A stretch of 64,000 bases of DNA from Neostapfia colusana (GCA_030760725.1 JASWHV010000010.1:39561760-39625759), one strand, 5' to 3'. Shown: positions 18,701 through 30,419, numbered from the stretch's first letter. Notes: generated from the letters alone by a model not told the origin. Numbers and translations: made by a program.

Positions 18701-19802
18701 TTGGGGCCTGTGTGCTGTAGCTCCGCTTGTGTCGATTGAGGACCGAGCCGTGTGCGGGCCTGTTGAACAAGCTAGAACAGTACCGAAGACCTACCGGCTA
18801 TATGGGAACCGGGAAACTGATGTAACTCGGGTAGCTGGGTATTGAGGCATTGCCCGTCGTTCAGAGGGTAGGTTGAGAGCTCGAGGTGTAAATCAGCTGG
18901 CGGCACAGAGATGCGCGTGCAGGGACCTCTTGCTCGGGACGATGGGACCGGTTCAATATTTGGCTAACGGGTGAAAGGTAGTCGCGTACGGCGTCCGTGA
19001 TGGTTGTTGTAGGCAACATCGAGTACGGGCGTACGTGACGGGTTGTTCGGGTAACCCTGCAGGTGTAAATCGATTATAATCGCCGTCCCTCGCGGTCAGT
19101 GAGTACCACTTGTTCACTGTACCGTGACGTAGAAAGAACAGGCTAGTTACATGTTAAAATGTTGCTGATTGAAAGTTGGATATTGATTGTTAATGATATG
19201 TTGTAGCTTAGTGCTAACTAAAGTTCTTTTCAACTTTGGGCAAAGTACATGAGAGAAATGCGTTTCTTGTTTGATTGCGGCTCTCTCATGTGCCTTAGCG
19301 TAAAGTTCTCCACAACCTGCTGCTAAAACTTGAAAGTAAGGTTCTACTAATTAGGCGAGTCCTTGCAAATGATTTTTACCTCATGCAACCCATCACCCTC
19401 ATGTAGAAGTTTCATGTTTAGGTGAGACGGGTCAGACTTGCTGAGCCTTCGTGCTCACTGCTTGTGTTTGAAGCTTTTGCAGGGTTCTATGAGGAAGGGA
19501 CTCCCGAAGAGGAGACGGAACCCCAGGAGGGGAACCCCGTCGAGTGGGAGTCGTGCACGCCGCAGAGTTAGTGTGCGAGTGTGCTAGCAAGGACACGTTC
19601 GAGGGCTGAACGTGCACTTGATGCTTAGTCTACGCCCGCGAGTGTGGACTAAACTTATTTTGATGTAAACATGTTAATAAACTTGTTTATGTAATAAAGC
19701 TTCCGCTTCCGCTTTGTACCTTTGACGTGTGTTATACGGTGTTGTGCAACGCAGCACCCCTCAGCGTGATCCTGGCTCGACAGGACCAGTGGGGTCGTGT
19801 CA
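15757..19802 (+). repeat. Element B 3' LTR
   Basis: Same length (4,046 bp) and order as the 5' LTR, offset by 11,390 bases. I found three differences, all C/T, at 16570, 17483 and 17524. It ends GTGTCA followed by the TSD. Confidence 0.96.
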
Positions 19803-19807
19803 CGACC
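19803..19807. repeat. Target-site duplication of element B (right)
   Basis: CGACC, the second copy of the 5-bp duplication at 4362-4366. Element A's LTR resumes at 19808 (GGTTCGACG). Confidence 0.97.
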
Positions 19808-20263
19808 GGTTCGACGTTTGGGCTGTTGGGTGAAAGGTTTTCCCGTACGACATCGAGTGAGCGTGCTGTGCAGCTCCACGGGTGGGCGTACGTGACGTGC
19901 TCTTTGGGTTTCCCTGCAGGTGTATATCAGGTCGATTCGCCATCCCTCGCGGTGAAGAGTACCACTTGGTCACTGAGTTGTGACGTAGATTAATGTATGA
20001 AATATGTGATTCAATACTGCTGATATGATATAATATTGTATTGCTACATGTTTGCCACCAATTATTGCTTAATAAATTTCAGATTTCCAAACTGTTAACT
20101 TGTTGCTAAAAGATGAACTAAGGATGAACTTGTAGCCGTGTCCATTGCTGCACGGTTACTCTCCTATGTTCATTGAACACCTCATGTAGAGTTTCATGTT
20201 TAGGTGAGTCGGTTAAGCCTTGCTGAGCCTTCATGCTCAAGGTTGCTGCTTAAGTGTTTTTCA

Positions 20264-20362
20264 GGTGAGGAGCCACCCACGGACTCGCAGTACGAGTCCA
20301 CCGGCGAGGGTTACCCTCCGTCGGGGACCACGGCTGAGTGGGAGCCGTACACGCCGCGCTGA
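20264..20362 (+). other. Conserved exon-like segment 2 in LTR A
   Basis: Follows TGTTTTTCAG. In the same phase as its B and H counterparts it reads EEPPTDSQYESTGEGY, then PSGTTAEWEPYTPR and TGA at 20360-20362. Its end resembles copies B (VEWESCTPQS) and H (TAELELCTAP). Confidence 0.45.
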
Positions 20363-20559
20363 GCTGAGACGTGCAGCTAGTGTGGGTTGCCCTAGGGCTG
20401 GGCAACCAACTTTTGCTAGATAGGCGGGCGTGAGTTGTACAGACTAGACTTCCGCTGTGTAAATTAAATACTAGTTTGTACTGAAGTTGTACCTGTTTGT
20501 ACAGTTCAGCTTGTTTTTCCCATGTAATATATATTGTGTCCTTATGACGAGTGCTGTCG

Positions 20560-20580
20560 GGTGTCGCATCGTGCGGCACC
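20560..20580 (+). other. Terminal LTR stem-loop, copy A
   Basis: GGTGTCG pairs with CGGCACC (one G-U) around a 7-base loop; counterpart of 8348-8368. Confidence 0.65.
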
Positions 20581-20797
20581 ACCCTCTGCGATTCTGGATG
20601 AGCGGATTCCTGTCCGCCACAAAACTTGACCTGCAGGGCTGCACACGGACGGTCCTTGATTGACATAAGCAGAGATACACACACAAGACCTCCATGTCTT
20701 GCTGCACCCTACATCTTTGCCCCCATATCATTATTAATTGAGTGGGACATGTTTTGAGATCCTCTGTGTGCCCTATTCTTTTTCTCCTAAGTAGATT

Positions 20798-20818
20798 CCA
20801 ACTACTCGACTTCTACCG
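20798..20818 (-). other. Conserved CGAGTAG stem-loop, copy C (imperfect)
   Basis: On the minus strand CGAGTAG is followed by TTGGAAT and CTACTTA; the outer pairs are lost. Confidence 0.4.
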
Positions 20819-20997
20819 ACTCCTTCTATGAATTAAGCGTAGCAAGAATCTACACGACAGGATACTAACTACCCTTGAAGACAGAATTTTTTTGGTCATG
20901 CCATTGGGGCTTCAATCACCTTAACCTAATGCACATCCTATGACTACTACTTATATGTTATAAAGCAAAATATTATAAGAACTTGTTAAATATAAAC

Positions 20998-21080
20998 TGG
21001 GGCTTGCCTTGTTGCTGCTCGGGTTCCCAGTCAGTCTCTGAAGGAAGACTTGCGAGTGGCTCTGGAGTCTCCTCGAGTTC
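20998..21080 (-). other. Conserved exon-like segment 1 in LTR C
   Basis: Minus strand: open frame reading ELEETPEPLASLPSE and then EQQQGKP, ending CCCCA/GTTT. It has diverged from A and B but keeps phase and end motif. Confidence 0.45.
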
Positions 21081-24000
21081 AAAAACTAAATGATATGAAC
21101 AAATGCAATAATTAGTATTACATATATGAATGAAATTCATACGTGATATGAAATGTATTGATAAATGATTCCAATGCCCCTTAGATTTCTGTGGTAGCTA
21201 ACATGCATCATCTCTAATGTGCTACCCATGTTCTGTGATTTATCCCCTAAGTATGTGTTCATAATAATTCCTTAGAGATTTAATCTTCTCTTAATTTTCA
21301 AAGAACATTTGGGGCTTTGACATGCACCAAAATATGTTATTCAAACAGTACTAGAAATGAGGAGTCTAACAAAATTGGTTTCACAATTTCCTAAGCTATG
21401 TAAAGAAAGATATGGCTTTTATATGTTGCTAACAATTTCTGAAATTGTTTTTGGGAATTTTCAGTGACATAGTGCAAAATTCTATTATTTACCCTACTTA
21501 GCAATGCCCACTAAAGCTGAAATTTTGCCTGATGATCAAAGGTATTATAAAGGAGTTCTGGCCAAATTTTGGATTTTTCCTAATATGGTATCTTCTGTAA
21601 TTAATCCCTAAAAATTTAATTTAAAGCAATTAATAGGCAAAATACAGAGACTTTCATACCAGTTAAGTGGTATTGCCATAAAGTACTGGTCACAAGGAAT
21701 CTATAAAAATTTGTTTTAGGAATTTTGGACAATCCTACCTAAATATATGAATTTCTAAAGTTTGACCTAAAACTGAAATTGTTTTACTACTGAAAATCCT
21801 TTAAACAGTCGCCCAGGCCCACCCATTTAAATTGGACCACCCAGAGCAAAGCAGCACGGGGCTACAGAGTAATACCCATGCTGCCACACCGGATCCCAGC
21901 AGCATCTGATGAGAACAGCCGCTGACATGTGGGACTCATCGGGTCGTCTTCTACCTCCCGACGCTGGACCTTACCGCGGCGGCGTACGACGGCGAGCTCC
22001 CCGCTGAGGCGTTCCCAGAAATTTGGAAACTCCAAACTCGCTGCTAGGGACTAACTTTGCACCCTGAGAACGCTGGTGACATCAGCCCACGCCGGCGATG
22101 GCCGGAACATGGCTGACTACGGCGACAGCGGCTCAAAGCTCACCGGCGATGGTGTTCTAGCTCGGGAAAACCTCTTTTCGACCGGATTTTGCTCCTACAG
22201 CATTACTGGATCACGTGAAGCATGAAAATGAACCAAGAAGCCGTTGAAATTGGCTGGAACCTAGAGTTCACCGGTGAACCTAAAGGTTTTCGCCGCCAGA
22301 GGCAAAAACTCGGTGAACTCCTCGGTTTCCTGGGCAAAACTTGTTCTACTTCTTCCTACAACTCCGTATGGTTGTCTAGAGCATGTCCTTAGACGCGCAC
22401 GATCCCTAAAGGATCGTGTGAGGTGAATTTCACCTCAAAACCCACTCGGTTCAAATGAACAAACCGAGGGAAAAATGGGGAATACTTTGCACCCGTGGAA
22501 TAAAACGATGAACGGCTTTCACTGTGAGCAAGAGTGATCTCTGGCGCATCTTTTCTCTTTTTGGAGCGAGGCGCAAGTAGGTCTGGATCACCGGGGTGAC
22601 GGAGGTCTGAAGCGGCGGCGTGATGAGCTCGGGTGCGGCGAGTGTGCAACAGAGGAAATCTCGAGTGCTTTTCACTCACGACATGCGACGGGGTTTGTAC
22701 AGGGGTTGAGGCAGTCGACTGCAGTTACAGCAGCTCGCCAGCTCCTGTGCTGCGGTGGAAATCGCTGATGACTCGGCGCTCCGTAGCGCTCATGTGATAG
22801 AGAAGAAATTACAGTATACTCTGTACTGACAGGTGGGCCCCACCTCCCTCTTATCCACTTTAAAAATTCAGTTTAAAATAGCAAACCGACCCCAAAAATG
22901 GTAAAAATTAGGTCGGCTGAACTGAATATGAGGAATCCAATGGTGCAATTCAATTTGAATTTGGATGAAGTTGAATTTGAAATCTTGTGTTTTGAATTTA
23001 AATTTGGATTCCCAGTTTAGCTCATCCAAACAAATAGCAAACCTAGTCCAAATTCAATGAACTTTGGCAGGGATACTATTTATACTATGGAGAACCTATT
23101 TGTGAATTCAGATCTTCATGTTTAGCAATGTTGTGAGTAGAATCCAGAATCTTAGTGAGGAGCTCTACTCAACCATACTCTAATTTGAAATAAATCATTT
23201 AGCTCCAAATTTAGGTACATTTGGCAGCCTGCCTAGTTTGAACCTAAGTATTTGAAATGTGAGATCGTATGAAGACTTTTAGGTGCTATGTTGCTGTTTT
23301 TAGTCCCACCTTTGATCTCAAATCATATTGTATTAAAAAAATTAATCTCCCAATTGTTACTAAATGTTCATGAGCTGCACTACATGTGTTGAAATCTTGG
23401 GATTTCACATTAACCTTGATCGGCCCTGTTCCTGCATAATCAAAAACAACACAACAAACAAAAAGGGTCATTAGTAGTTGCCTAATTTGGATAGCCGCAA
23501 CGTATGAACCACCAGTGGTCGGTCACAACCATTGGTCGTCCCCGTTGTTGTCCTGCGGATAGCCCCCTGGTTCCTCTTTCGGGGGGTCAAATTGTCGTTT
23601 ATGGCGAGTTCGCCTCGCCCCCCATCTGTGAACCGTTCGTGGTTCGGAGGGGTTGGGTCGATCGGGGGCTTGCCTTGATGGCCGAGCCCCCGAGCCCGGT
23701 GAGTTGCCTAACTGGTGGAGCCGAGTGAAACCCATTCGACCTGTTTGTTTTGGATGGCCAGAACCATTGGCCCTGCTCCGCACCAAGGGGCCGAGGCTTC
23801 GGTTCCCATGTTTCATTGAATCTCGGCTTAAGGCATGCACGTAGTTCCCGAGCTCGTCGTTCGCTCTGCCAGCTCCTTGCTGACCCTACGGGGGGTTACC
23901 TCGGAGCTCGCAGTCCGGGCTGTCCTCGTCTGAGCTTGAGACGTGGGAGCAGGCTTGCATGGACGTCGAGAGCTCCTACACCGAGCTTGCAGCCACTCGG

Positions 24001-24217
24001 GCGAGCCACCTGACTGGGTACGACCGTGTGGGTGGCGCCCTTGATCGGGTTCAGAGGGCTGCTCCCGGCGGTGAGGTGGGGACATTGATTCTGTGCTTGT
24101 CCCCTCTGGTTGGGCCTTCTTGTTTTGTCTTGAGCGTTTTCCCTCTCTTTAAAGGGCTGATTTGGTGGGTGGCCGAGAAGTCATGTCTCGCTTGAGAGGG
24201 CACACTTCGTCGCACGG

Positions 24218-25125
24218 ATGCGGAATCCAGGTTGGCGGCGGTGCAGGTGGAGCTTGCTCAAGTCTCACGCGGAGGCCATTCGAGCAGCTGAGGAGAGGAC
24301 CGCCACGATTGCCCGGGCATTGGTGGCTATGACGAGCTTGTGGGGGATCGTGATGAAGCCCGGGCTGCTTTGGACAAGGCGGGCCAATGCGCGGGTGGCT
24401 GTGGAGACCAGCACCGAGGATGCCCGAGTGGCTCAATATGCTGTGGTCACGGCAGATAGCAAACTCTCCGGCATGTCTTCCTTCTGTTCATGTGGTTTCT
24501 CCCAGGATCTTCATACTCAGGTTTTGCGTTGTTTTCTTTAGAGGTGAAGGGTCTGCTAGATGAGGCGGAGAAGAGGCTCGGCAACCAGGACACGGAGCTT
24601 ACATGTCTGTGCTCAAGGCTCTCCGAGGTCCAGGAAGATCTGCAGCGGTTTCGTCCTATGGCTACCATGACCTGCAATCTAGTCCTGGGCCCATCGAATG
24701 TGGCCTCTTCGGACAGGCACTCCATCAGGGCACATCTGGGGAAGGTCTTTGAGGAGCTCGGCGCACTTTGGTTGAGTCTCGACGGCCTTCAAAATGCCGG
24801 GCACTCCGTCTGCCGTATGGTGCTCGGCAAGTTCTCGGAGGAGCGGCATAGTGCGGAGCTGGCACCAGCCGGGAATCGGCTGGTGGCCCGCCTATCGTCT
24901 TATGGGGGTGCTGAAGCTATCTGCGGTGCTTGGATGGCCCTGAACGTGGTGCTGTTGCAATACCCTGGGTTCGATCTCGAGGCTGTTAGTGAACGTTTTG
25001 CTGACGGCCCCTCCGATGCGGAGCTGAGGGAGATCCTTATACGGGTTGAGCCGGCGGCCCGGTCCCTGCAAGAGATGGTCCCTGACGACTTTATCGAGCA
25101 GATGGAGAAGCAAAGGCTAGGATAG
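24218..25125 (+). pseudogene. Antisense accessory ORF (aORF) of Tat element D, decayed
   Basis: It lies downstream of D's integrase but on the opposite strand, where Tat-lineage elements such as RIRE2 and Grande are known to carry an antisense ORF of unknown function. The last exon is open from about 24541 to TAG at 25123-25125 and begins after a clear 3' splice site (TTGTTTTCTTTAG). It encodes a heptad-rich stretch (LLDEAEKRLGNQDTELTCL) and then a globular-looking Leu/Ala-rich part ending DDFIEQMEKQRLG. The upstream exon is recognisable (ELVGDRDEARAALDKAGQ) but frame-shifted with stops, and the expected donor near 24453 reads GCAG/AT instead of GT. Function unknown; here it is a pseudogene. 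Confidence 0.6.
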
Positions 25126-25127
25126 TC

Positions 25128-25754
25128 TGTCCGTAGTCTTGCATCTTTTCTTTCCTTTTTGTACTGAAACTGTTTTGAGGAATGGAAAGAGGATCGGGCT
25201 TTTGACTTATCTTGTTTACCTGCTCAAAATGTTGCTTTCTCTAGGACTTTTGCTGCCACTTAGCTGTAGTTTATGCACTTTTCTTCGGGGGCAGGGACAA
25301 GGGTGCTTTATCCGTCGCGCCTCGTTTGGACCATGGCTTCATCTAGGGTTTTTGTTGTCCCTTGGCCATGGGTCACTAATCCCCGGGTGCTTTGTTTATT
25401 GTGCCTCGTTCAGATCAAGGCTTCACTTTGGGTTATCATTGTCCTTTGGCCATGGGTCGCACGGCTCAGGACTCAGGAGGATCGGGTCTCCTGGTGCGAG
25501 TCTTCGAGTCTCACGTTGTTTAGGTAAATGCCATCCCTGTCTTGTTCGGACCGCGGCTTCATTCAGGGTTTTCGTTGTCCCTTATCGGTGGGTCACGTGA
25601 CATGGGGAGGGCAGACTTTTGGTGTGAGCTTCCAAGGCTTCATGTGGCTGTGCAGCCCCCGAGCGTCGTGGGGTGGGAGATCGATTCTCTCCGCTGCGCT
25701 TATTGTGGTCGATCGGATGCTGACGGTGTGTTGTGTGTGCATGGCTTGGTGCTC
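25128..25754 (-). repeat. Element D spacer between integrase and antisense ORF, with degenerate tandem repeats
   Basis: No gene. Three diverged copies of a word like GTTGTCCCTTGGCCATGGG occur near 25355, 25440 and 25575, with shared flanks (CTCGTTTGGACC, GGCTTCA, GGGTTTT). Tandem repeats in the 3' untranslated part of plant Ty3/gypsy elements are common. Confidence 0.5.
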
Positions 25755-26682
25755 TTATGCATAGAATTGCTTGAGTTGCTCGATGTTCCATGCGTTGGGG
25801 AGGGGATTGCCGTCGACATCAGCCAGACGGTATGCACCGGGTCGGAGGACAGCCGAGACGACATATGGGCCCTCCCATGGGGAAGAAAGCTTGTGTCTGT
25901 CCTTGTTGGTCTGGATCCTTCGGAGGACCAGGTCCCCTGCTTGGAGGGCTCAAGGGTGGACTCGCTGCTCATGGTAGCGCTGCAGTGTTTGTTGGTATTT
26001 AGCCAATTGCAGGAGTGCGACGTCGCCGGGCTTCGTCGAGCTGGTCGATCGAGTCATGCCTTGCTTGCTCGGATCGGGCTTCTTCGTATGCTTTGGTTTG
26101 GGGCGAGCCGTACTCGAGCTCGGTTGGTAGGACAGCCTCCGCATCATACGCCATAAAGAAGGGCGGTGAAACCGGTGGAACGGTTGGGTGTGGTGCGCAA
26201 GCTCCATAGTACGGATTGTAGTTCACTGGCTCAGTGCCCTGCGCATTTGTTAAGGCGGTCAAAGATGCGAGGCTTAAGCCCTTGTAATATCAGGCCATTG
26301 GCCCACTCGACGTCTCCATTGGTGCACGGGTGGGCTACCGACGCCAAGTCGACCAAGATGTGGAAGCTGTCGCAGAACTCGAGGAACTTTCTCCCCGTGA
26401 ACTGATTGCCGTTGTCAGTGATGATGGCGTTTAGCACCCTGAATCGGTAGATGATGTCGTGGAAGACGTTTGCCGCTTGCTTTGACGACGCCATGATGAA
26501 CAGTCTTGCTTTGATCCACTTGGTGAACTTGTCTACAGCGACAAGGAGGATGGTGAAGCCCCTGGGCTCTTTCTTGAAAGGGCCGAGGAGGTCGAGCCCC
26601 CACACAGCAGAGGGCCATGCGAGGGGTATGGTTTGGAGGTCTTGGGCCGGGGCATGTATTTGTCAGGTGAAATACTGGCAGC
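25755..26682 (-). pseudogene. Element D integrase, core and C-terminus (broken)
   Basis: Read leftwards from 26682: CQYF (continuing the zinc site at 46005-46130), a TGA a few codons on, VWGLDLLGPFKKEPRGFT, VAVDKFTKWI, IITDNGNQFTG, VEWANGLILQGLK. After frame changes come PFFMAYDAEAVLPTELEYG, KYQQTLQRYHEQRVHP and finally a segment ending WNIEQLKQFYA with TAA at 25755-25757. The order is that of a Tat integrase. The residue before ANGLILQ is Trp where DD-E integrases usually have Asn/Glu context, and several frames are needed, so the gene is dead. Confidence 0.82.
26678..26682. repeat. Target-site duplication of solo LTR E (left)
   Basis: GCAGC, matched by 46005-46009. Removing one copy and all between them restores the CQGC/CQYF junction of D's integrase. 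Confidence 0.85.
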
Positions 26683-26746
26683 TGTGAGGGGCCAACCAAC
26701 ACCCGTGTCACGGGGCCGTGCCTCTCGCCCGGGAATCGCATTTGGT

Positions 26747-26767
26747 GGTGCCGTGCGGTGCGGCACC
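26747..26767 (-). other. Terminal LTR stem-loop, copy E
   Basis: GGTGCCG and CGGCACC, perfect 7-bp stem with a 7-base loop. Confidence 0.65.
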
Positions 26768-27234
26768 CAACAGCACACATAATAAAGGATCCTATTACAT
26801 AAAATAGGCGGATGCTTACAAAGGGTTAATTTTACAAATACTTCTCAAAATAATCTACAGCGGAAGACTAATACAACTCACGTCTCATATCTATGCTAAG
26901 CAATAGAGAAGACGTCCAGCCCGCGGACCCTTCTCACTAGCAACACGACTGTAGTAGTAGCAGCAGGGGTTTCCATGAGTTTACAACTCGAAGAGTTCCG
27001 AGTCTCATCGGACAACCGTACTCAGCAGCGTAGTGTTATTACCTGCAAAACAACTCGTATAGTATCCGTGAGTATAACGCTCAGTAAGAATTAACCGTCG
27101 GCCCTAATCATGAAACTCTACATGATGGTAAAAACATAACATAGGATAGTACATTGCATATGGACTCGCCTAAAAATGGATCCTTACTTTCAGGTGTTAT
27201 TAGCATCAAAATTAAGCATAATCTTGGGCACCTC

Positions 27235-27279
27235 ACATTGGGAGTCAACAATCAAACAAGAAACGCTTTCTCCCGATGT
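27235..27279 (-). other. Invariant-loop stem-loop, copy E
   Basis: Minus strand: ACATCGGGAG pairs with CTCCCAATGT (9 of 10 pairs) around a loop containing GTTTCTTGTTTGATTG. Confidence 0.65.
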
Positions 27280-27929
27280 AACTTGCTCATGGTGGAAATG
27301 AATCGAATTTGCACTAACCTATTCACAAGAGATAACATTACATTACTAGTATCAACTTCAAATCAATGGTGATTATTCCTTATCTCAGTGTAAGTTACCT
27401 CTATGTCACGACTCAGTGAACAAGTGGTACTCATAACTGCGAGGGACGGTGAATCGACTCGTTATATACCTGCAGGGATACCTGAATAGCACGTCACGTA
27501 CGCCCATACTCGGAGCTGCACAGCACACTCCACTGATGTCGTACGGGACAATCTTTCACCCAACAACCCAAACGTCGAACAGGTCGCACCGAAACGGACA
27601 GGAGGTTCCCTACACGGAGCATCTCTCTATGCCCGTTAGAAGATTTCCACCTTGCTTCCCTCAACCTACACATATAAATCGGTTTGCTATGCCTTGATGC
27701 CCGGAGGTTTAGATTACATCGGTTTATCGGGTCCCATATATCCGATATGCCTTCGGTATGTTCAAACTTGTTCAGCGGGGCCGCACAAGGATCGGTCCTC
27801 AACCGACACGGACAGGTCTAAGCACCCATGCCCCAAAGTCCTGTTGCCCCTACAACCTGTCCAGTCTCATTTCAACTTACTAACAATTTTTTGAACCAAT
27901 CCCTCTGTGCTCCCAATTTCCAATACTCG

Positions 27930-27950
27930 CGAGTAGCGTCCAACCACTCG
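27930..27950 (-). other. Conserved CGAGTGG stem-loop, copy E
   Basis: Minus strand: CGAGTGG and CTACTCG pair with one G-U, as in copy H. Confidence 0.55.
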
Positions 27951-30419
27951 ACTTCTACCGAGTCCTACTTAAGAATGGCAGTTTCTACATGGTGGAAGGA
28001 CATCTACCCAAATACTCCATAGGTTTTCTGGTCATGCAAGAGTAGTATCAAACATCTAGACTTAATGCACATTTCATCCTAACCGACGTATTGTATACAA
28101 AGTAAAACTTAGTGGCAGTTAAATGCAAACCGGGGCTTGCCTGTTTTTCAGGGTCTAATGGTATATAATTCAGTTAGAGTCTTGTCTCCCTTGAGGCTTG
28201 ATCAACTGATCCACTTCAATGGAATCACTCCGTCGAACTTCTCCATTGATTGCCTCCATCATAAGTCCTATTAATATGTATATGCACATGCTCTTATAAT
28301 GCAATTTAAAGAAATAAAGACTCAACTCGTTAATAATAGGGAACTGTGTGGCAGTACTAAGAATGAAGTTCTTGTCCCTGTTGTTCAGAGGAATTAGAGG
28401 AAAACCCACACGTCCATAAGAAGTTCCATTAACATGTTGTATGGTTCCTAATGGACATGTGACCTGAGTTGAAATGGTTTGAAAGGAACTAAAGGTCCTG
28501 ATCTCGAATGACTTTGAAATTTTTACATGAAGTCATACACTACACAGAGACTTAGCTTGCCAAATTGCAGCTAATGTGGGTGGCATTTATGTTTTCCATA
28601 ATTCCCACCATAATTCTCTCTGTGTTGCTCATATACATAAGCATGGAGAACAAGAAAGGAAGATCTAAAGCTCAATTTGAGCTGACACTTTACATGTGAG
28701 TTCCTGGTCACATGAAAGTACTTTGGTACAAAATTCACTCTTTTTACTTGAGTAGTTCTCCCAGACTAATTCTATAAGCAATTATGCTACAAGGAATTAA
28801 TTATGAAGTAATGTACATTTTCATGCCCAATCAAGTGAACTACCATTTCAAGTATGACTCTTAGAGCATGTCTGAATTGTCCCATGATTTTTGGAGGTAA
28901 GGACTTCCCACAACTGATTTTACAAAGAAAGATCATTTTCTGAAAAAGTTTCTGGACAATTCTGAGCACAGCAGATTGTACTCTGAAAATTCCTACTCAA
29001 ATCAACTCCAAATGAAATGAAATTTTGCTAAAATTTCAATAATATCCTAAAGAATATTCTAGAAAATTTGAGGATTTTTAGATAAACCAAACTCCCTCAA
29101 TAATTCTTTTACAGAAAATATTCAAAGACTTCTCCAGAATTTAATATTGACTTTCATACAAATTGGGGTTCATATTTGGATATAGCTTTGCAAAATGAAT
29201 CCAACCCAATTTGAATCACCCAATTCGGAGTTTCCTACACATAGTTATGAATTTTCAAACTTGGAGCTGAAACTGGAATTGTTTTGCTATTGAAAAAGGA
29301 CTTGGGCCCAGGTTTTAAATCTCAGCCACTGAAATTCCAGCCACACCGGGCCACACCCTTTTGGCGCGCAGCCACACTAGATCCCAGAGACACAGCAGAT
29401 AAGAGAGTTAAGATTTCGGTCGCTGAAATGCTGGACCCGCCCGGTCTTCTTCGTCCTCGGGCCATTTCCCGCTCCCGCGCTGCCCCGTCGCCGGATCTCT
29501 GCTGGAGCTCATCGGACCGGCATTTCCGGCCATCTCCCAGCCGGAGACTCGCCGCCTGTGAGTTCGGATGTCAGGGAGCACGTTGGCGGGGTTGGCGTGG
29601 GCGCTAGAAAACCGGAAACGTGCCGGCGAAGTGCGGCGGCATCGGTGAAGCTCGGCGCCGTGCCCGGTGGTCCTAGCCCGCCAAACTCTCAGGGGATTGG
29701 CTCTACAGCATCCTTGGATGCTAGGGAAACTCGGCAAGGATGCAAACAAGTCCGGAAATGGCAGCTACCCTGCTTTCACCATATGCCTGAATGGTGTTGC
29801 AACGTCCGAGCTCGGGAACGCTAGAAATAGCTCACTCATGGTTGATTTCTAGCTAGGGTTTTGAAGGGAACTTGACCGCTAGCCAGTGTAGTGCACGTGT
29901 GCATGATTTGGTGGCCTAAAAACAAGAATTGCGATCAAATTTGGAGGAATTCTCACCCTGGGTCGTTTTGCATGTGCCGAGAATAAATTGCCAAATTCTC
30001 GCTCGGGAGGTCATAGCTTGAGTTGAGGTTCGGCAAGGAATAGCAGGGAGCTCCGACGCTCCTCTAGGTGTCCTAACTCGGGCGTGAAAACCCCTCAGTT
30101 CCACGGAAGCCTGATCGTGGTTGGTTCTTGGTTCACCGCAAACCGACATCGTTCTTGGTCAGGCCAACCGGAAATCCCCGGGTCTAGTACTGAGGAGGGA
30201 GAAGCGGACCCCTCTGCGCCATTTTGCAGCTCGGGGAGCTCTGTGGGCAGAGGTTTGGTCACCTCCAAACGACCGACCGACAAAGCGGACGTGAGCGGCT
30301 CTATTTCGCTCTTGTGCGAGGAGGGCAGTGTCTTGGTATGGTTTGTGCATGAAAATATCACCTCGCATGCTGATAAGGGTGCCAGCAGTTTTCCAGCACG
30401 ATGAAGTTGCGAGCGGAGA

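Larger units (their letters stand above)
4367..19802 (+). mobile_element. Element B: complete, very young Ty3/gypsy chromovirus (15,436 bp)
   Basis: All parts of an autonomous element are present: two 4,046-bp LTRs (TGTAAGGG...GTGTCA), a tRNA-Met-type primer site, a leader, an accessory ORF, an intact gag-pol ending in a chromodomain, a polypurine tract and a 5-bp TSD (CGACC). I found only three differences between the LTRs (5180/16570, 6093/17483, 6134/17524), about 0.07 percent. At 1.3e-8 changes per site per year this is of the order of 30,000 years. B sits inside the 3' LTR of its relative A. The Gag core and chromodomain suggest the Del/Tekay lineage (inferred). Confidence 0.95.
19808..20621 (+). 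repeat. Element A 3' LTR, second segment (end of element A)
   Basis: Continuation of A after B. It aligns with the part of LTR B from about 7560 to the end: the CCATCCCTCGCGGT block, exon-like segment 2 (20264-20362) and the terminal stem-loop (20560-20580). It ends GTCCGCCACA at 20621. The invariant-loop hairpin is not recognisable in this copy. What follows is LTR C in the opposite orientation, so A is inserted in C. Confidence 0.85.
20622..23409 (-). repeat. LTR C fragment (minus strand), interrupted by element A
   Basis: Read on the minus strand it starts TGTGAAATCCCAAG at 23409 and follows the layout of LTR A: AT-rich U3 with many AATTCAAAT words, GC-rich block (about 22800-21840), AT-rich stretch, exon-like segment 1 (21080-20998), stem-loop (20818-20798), and the conserved GGACCG...GTGCAGCC block. 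It stops at 20622, where A's end is joined. The remaining 3' part must lie beyond A's left end, outside the window. It could be a solo LTR or a terminal LTR of a whole element. No gene is present. Confidence 0.82.
23410..26682 (-). mobile_element. Element D (Ty3/gypsy, Tat lineage), left part
   Basis: Old minus-strand element, the host of most other insertions here. This part holds the integrase core and C-terminus (25755-26682), a repeat-bearing spacer, and a decayed antisense ORF (to 25125). 23410-24217 shows no intact gene; it is GC-rich and looks like degenerate upstream sequence of the antisense ORF. The integrase start continues at 46005 after solo LTR E, and more of D is at 61127-61308. 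Its LTRs are not in the window. The Tat assignment rests on the GPFKKEPRGFT / VAVDKFTKWI integrase style and the antisense ORF after pol (family knowledge). Confidence 0.85.

Noticed and set aside
25139..26156. Plus-strand frames of 153 and 204 codons over the integrase region of D
   Set aside because: They are antisense to the Tat integrase and its spacer; the integrase motifs are on the minus strand.
26701..26710. ACCCG/TGTCACGG as the end of LTR E
   Set aside because: It looked like a TG boundary, but 26701-26705 does not match the right flank (46005-46009). Moving the end to 26683 gives a perfect GCAGC duplication and restores D's integrase.
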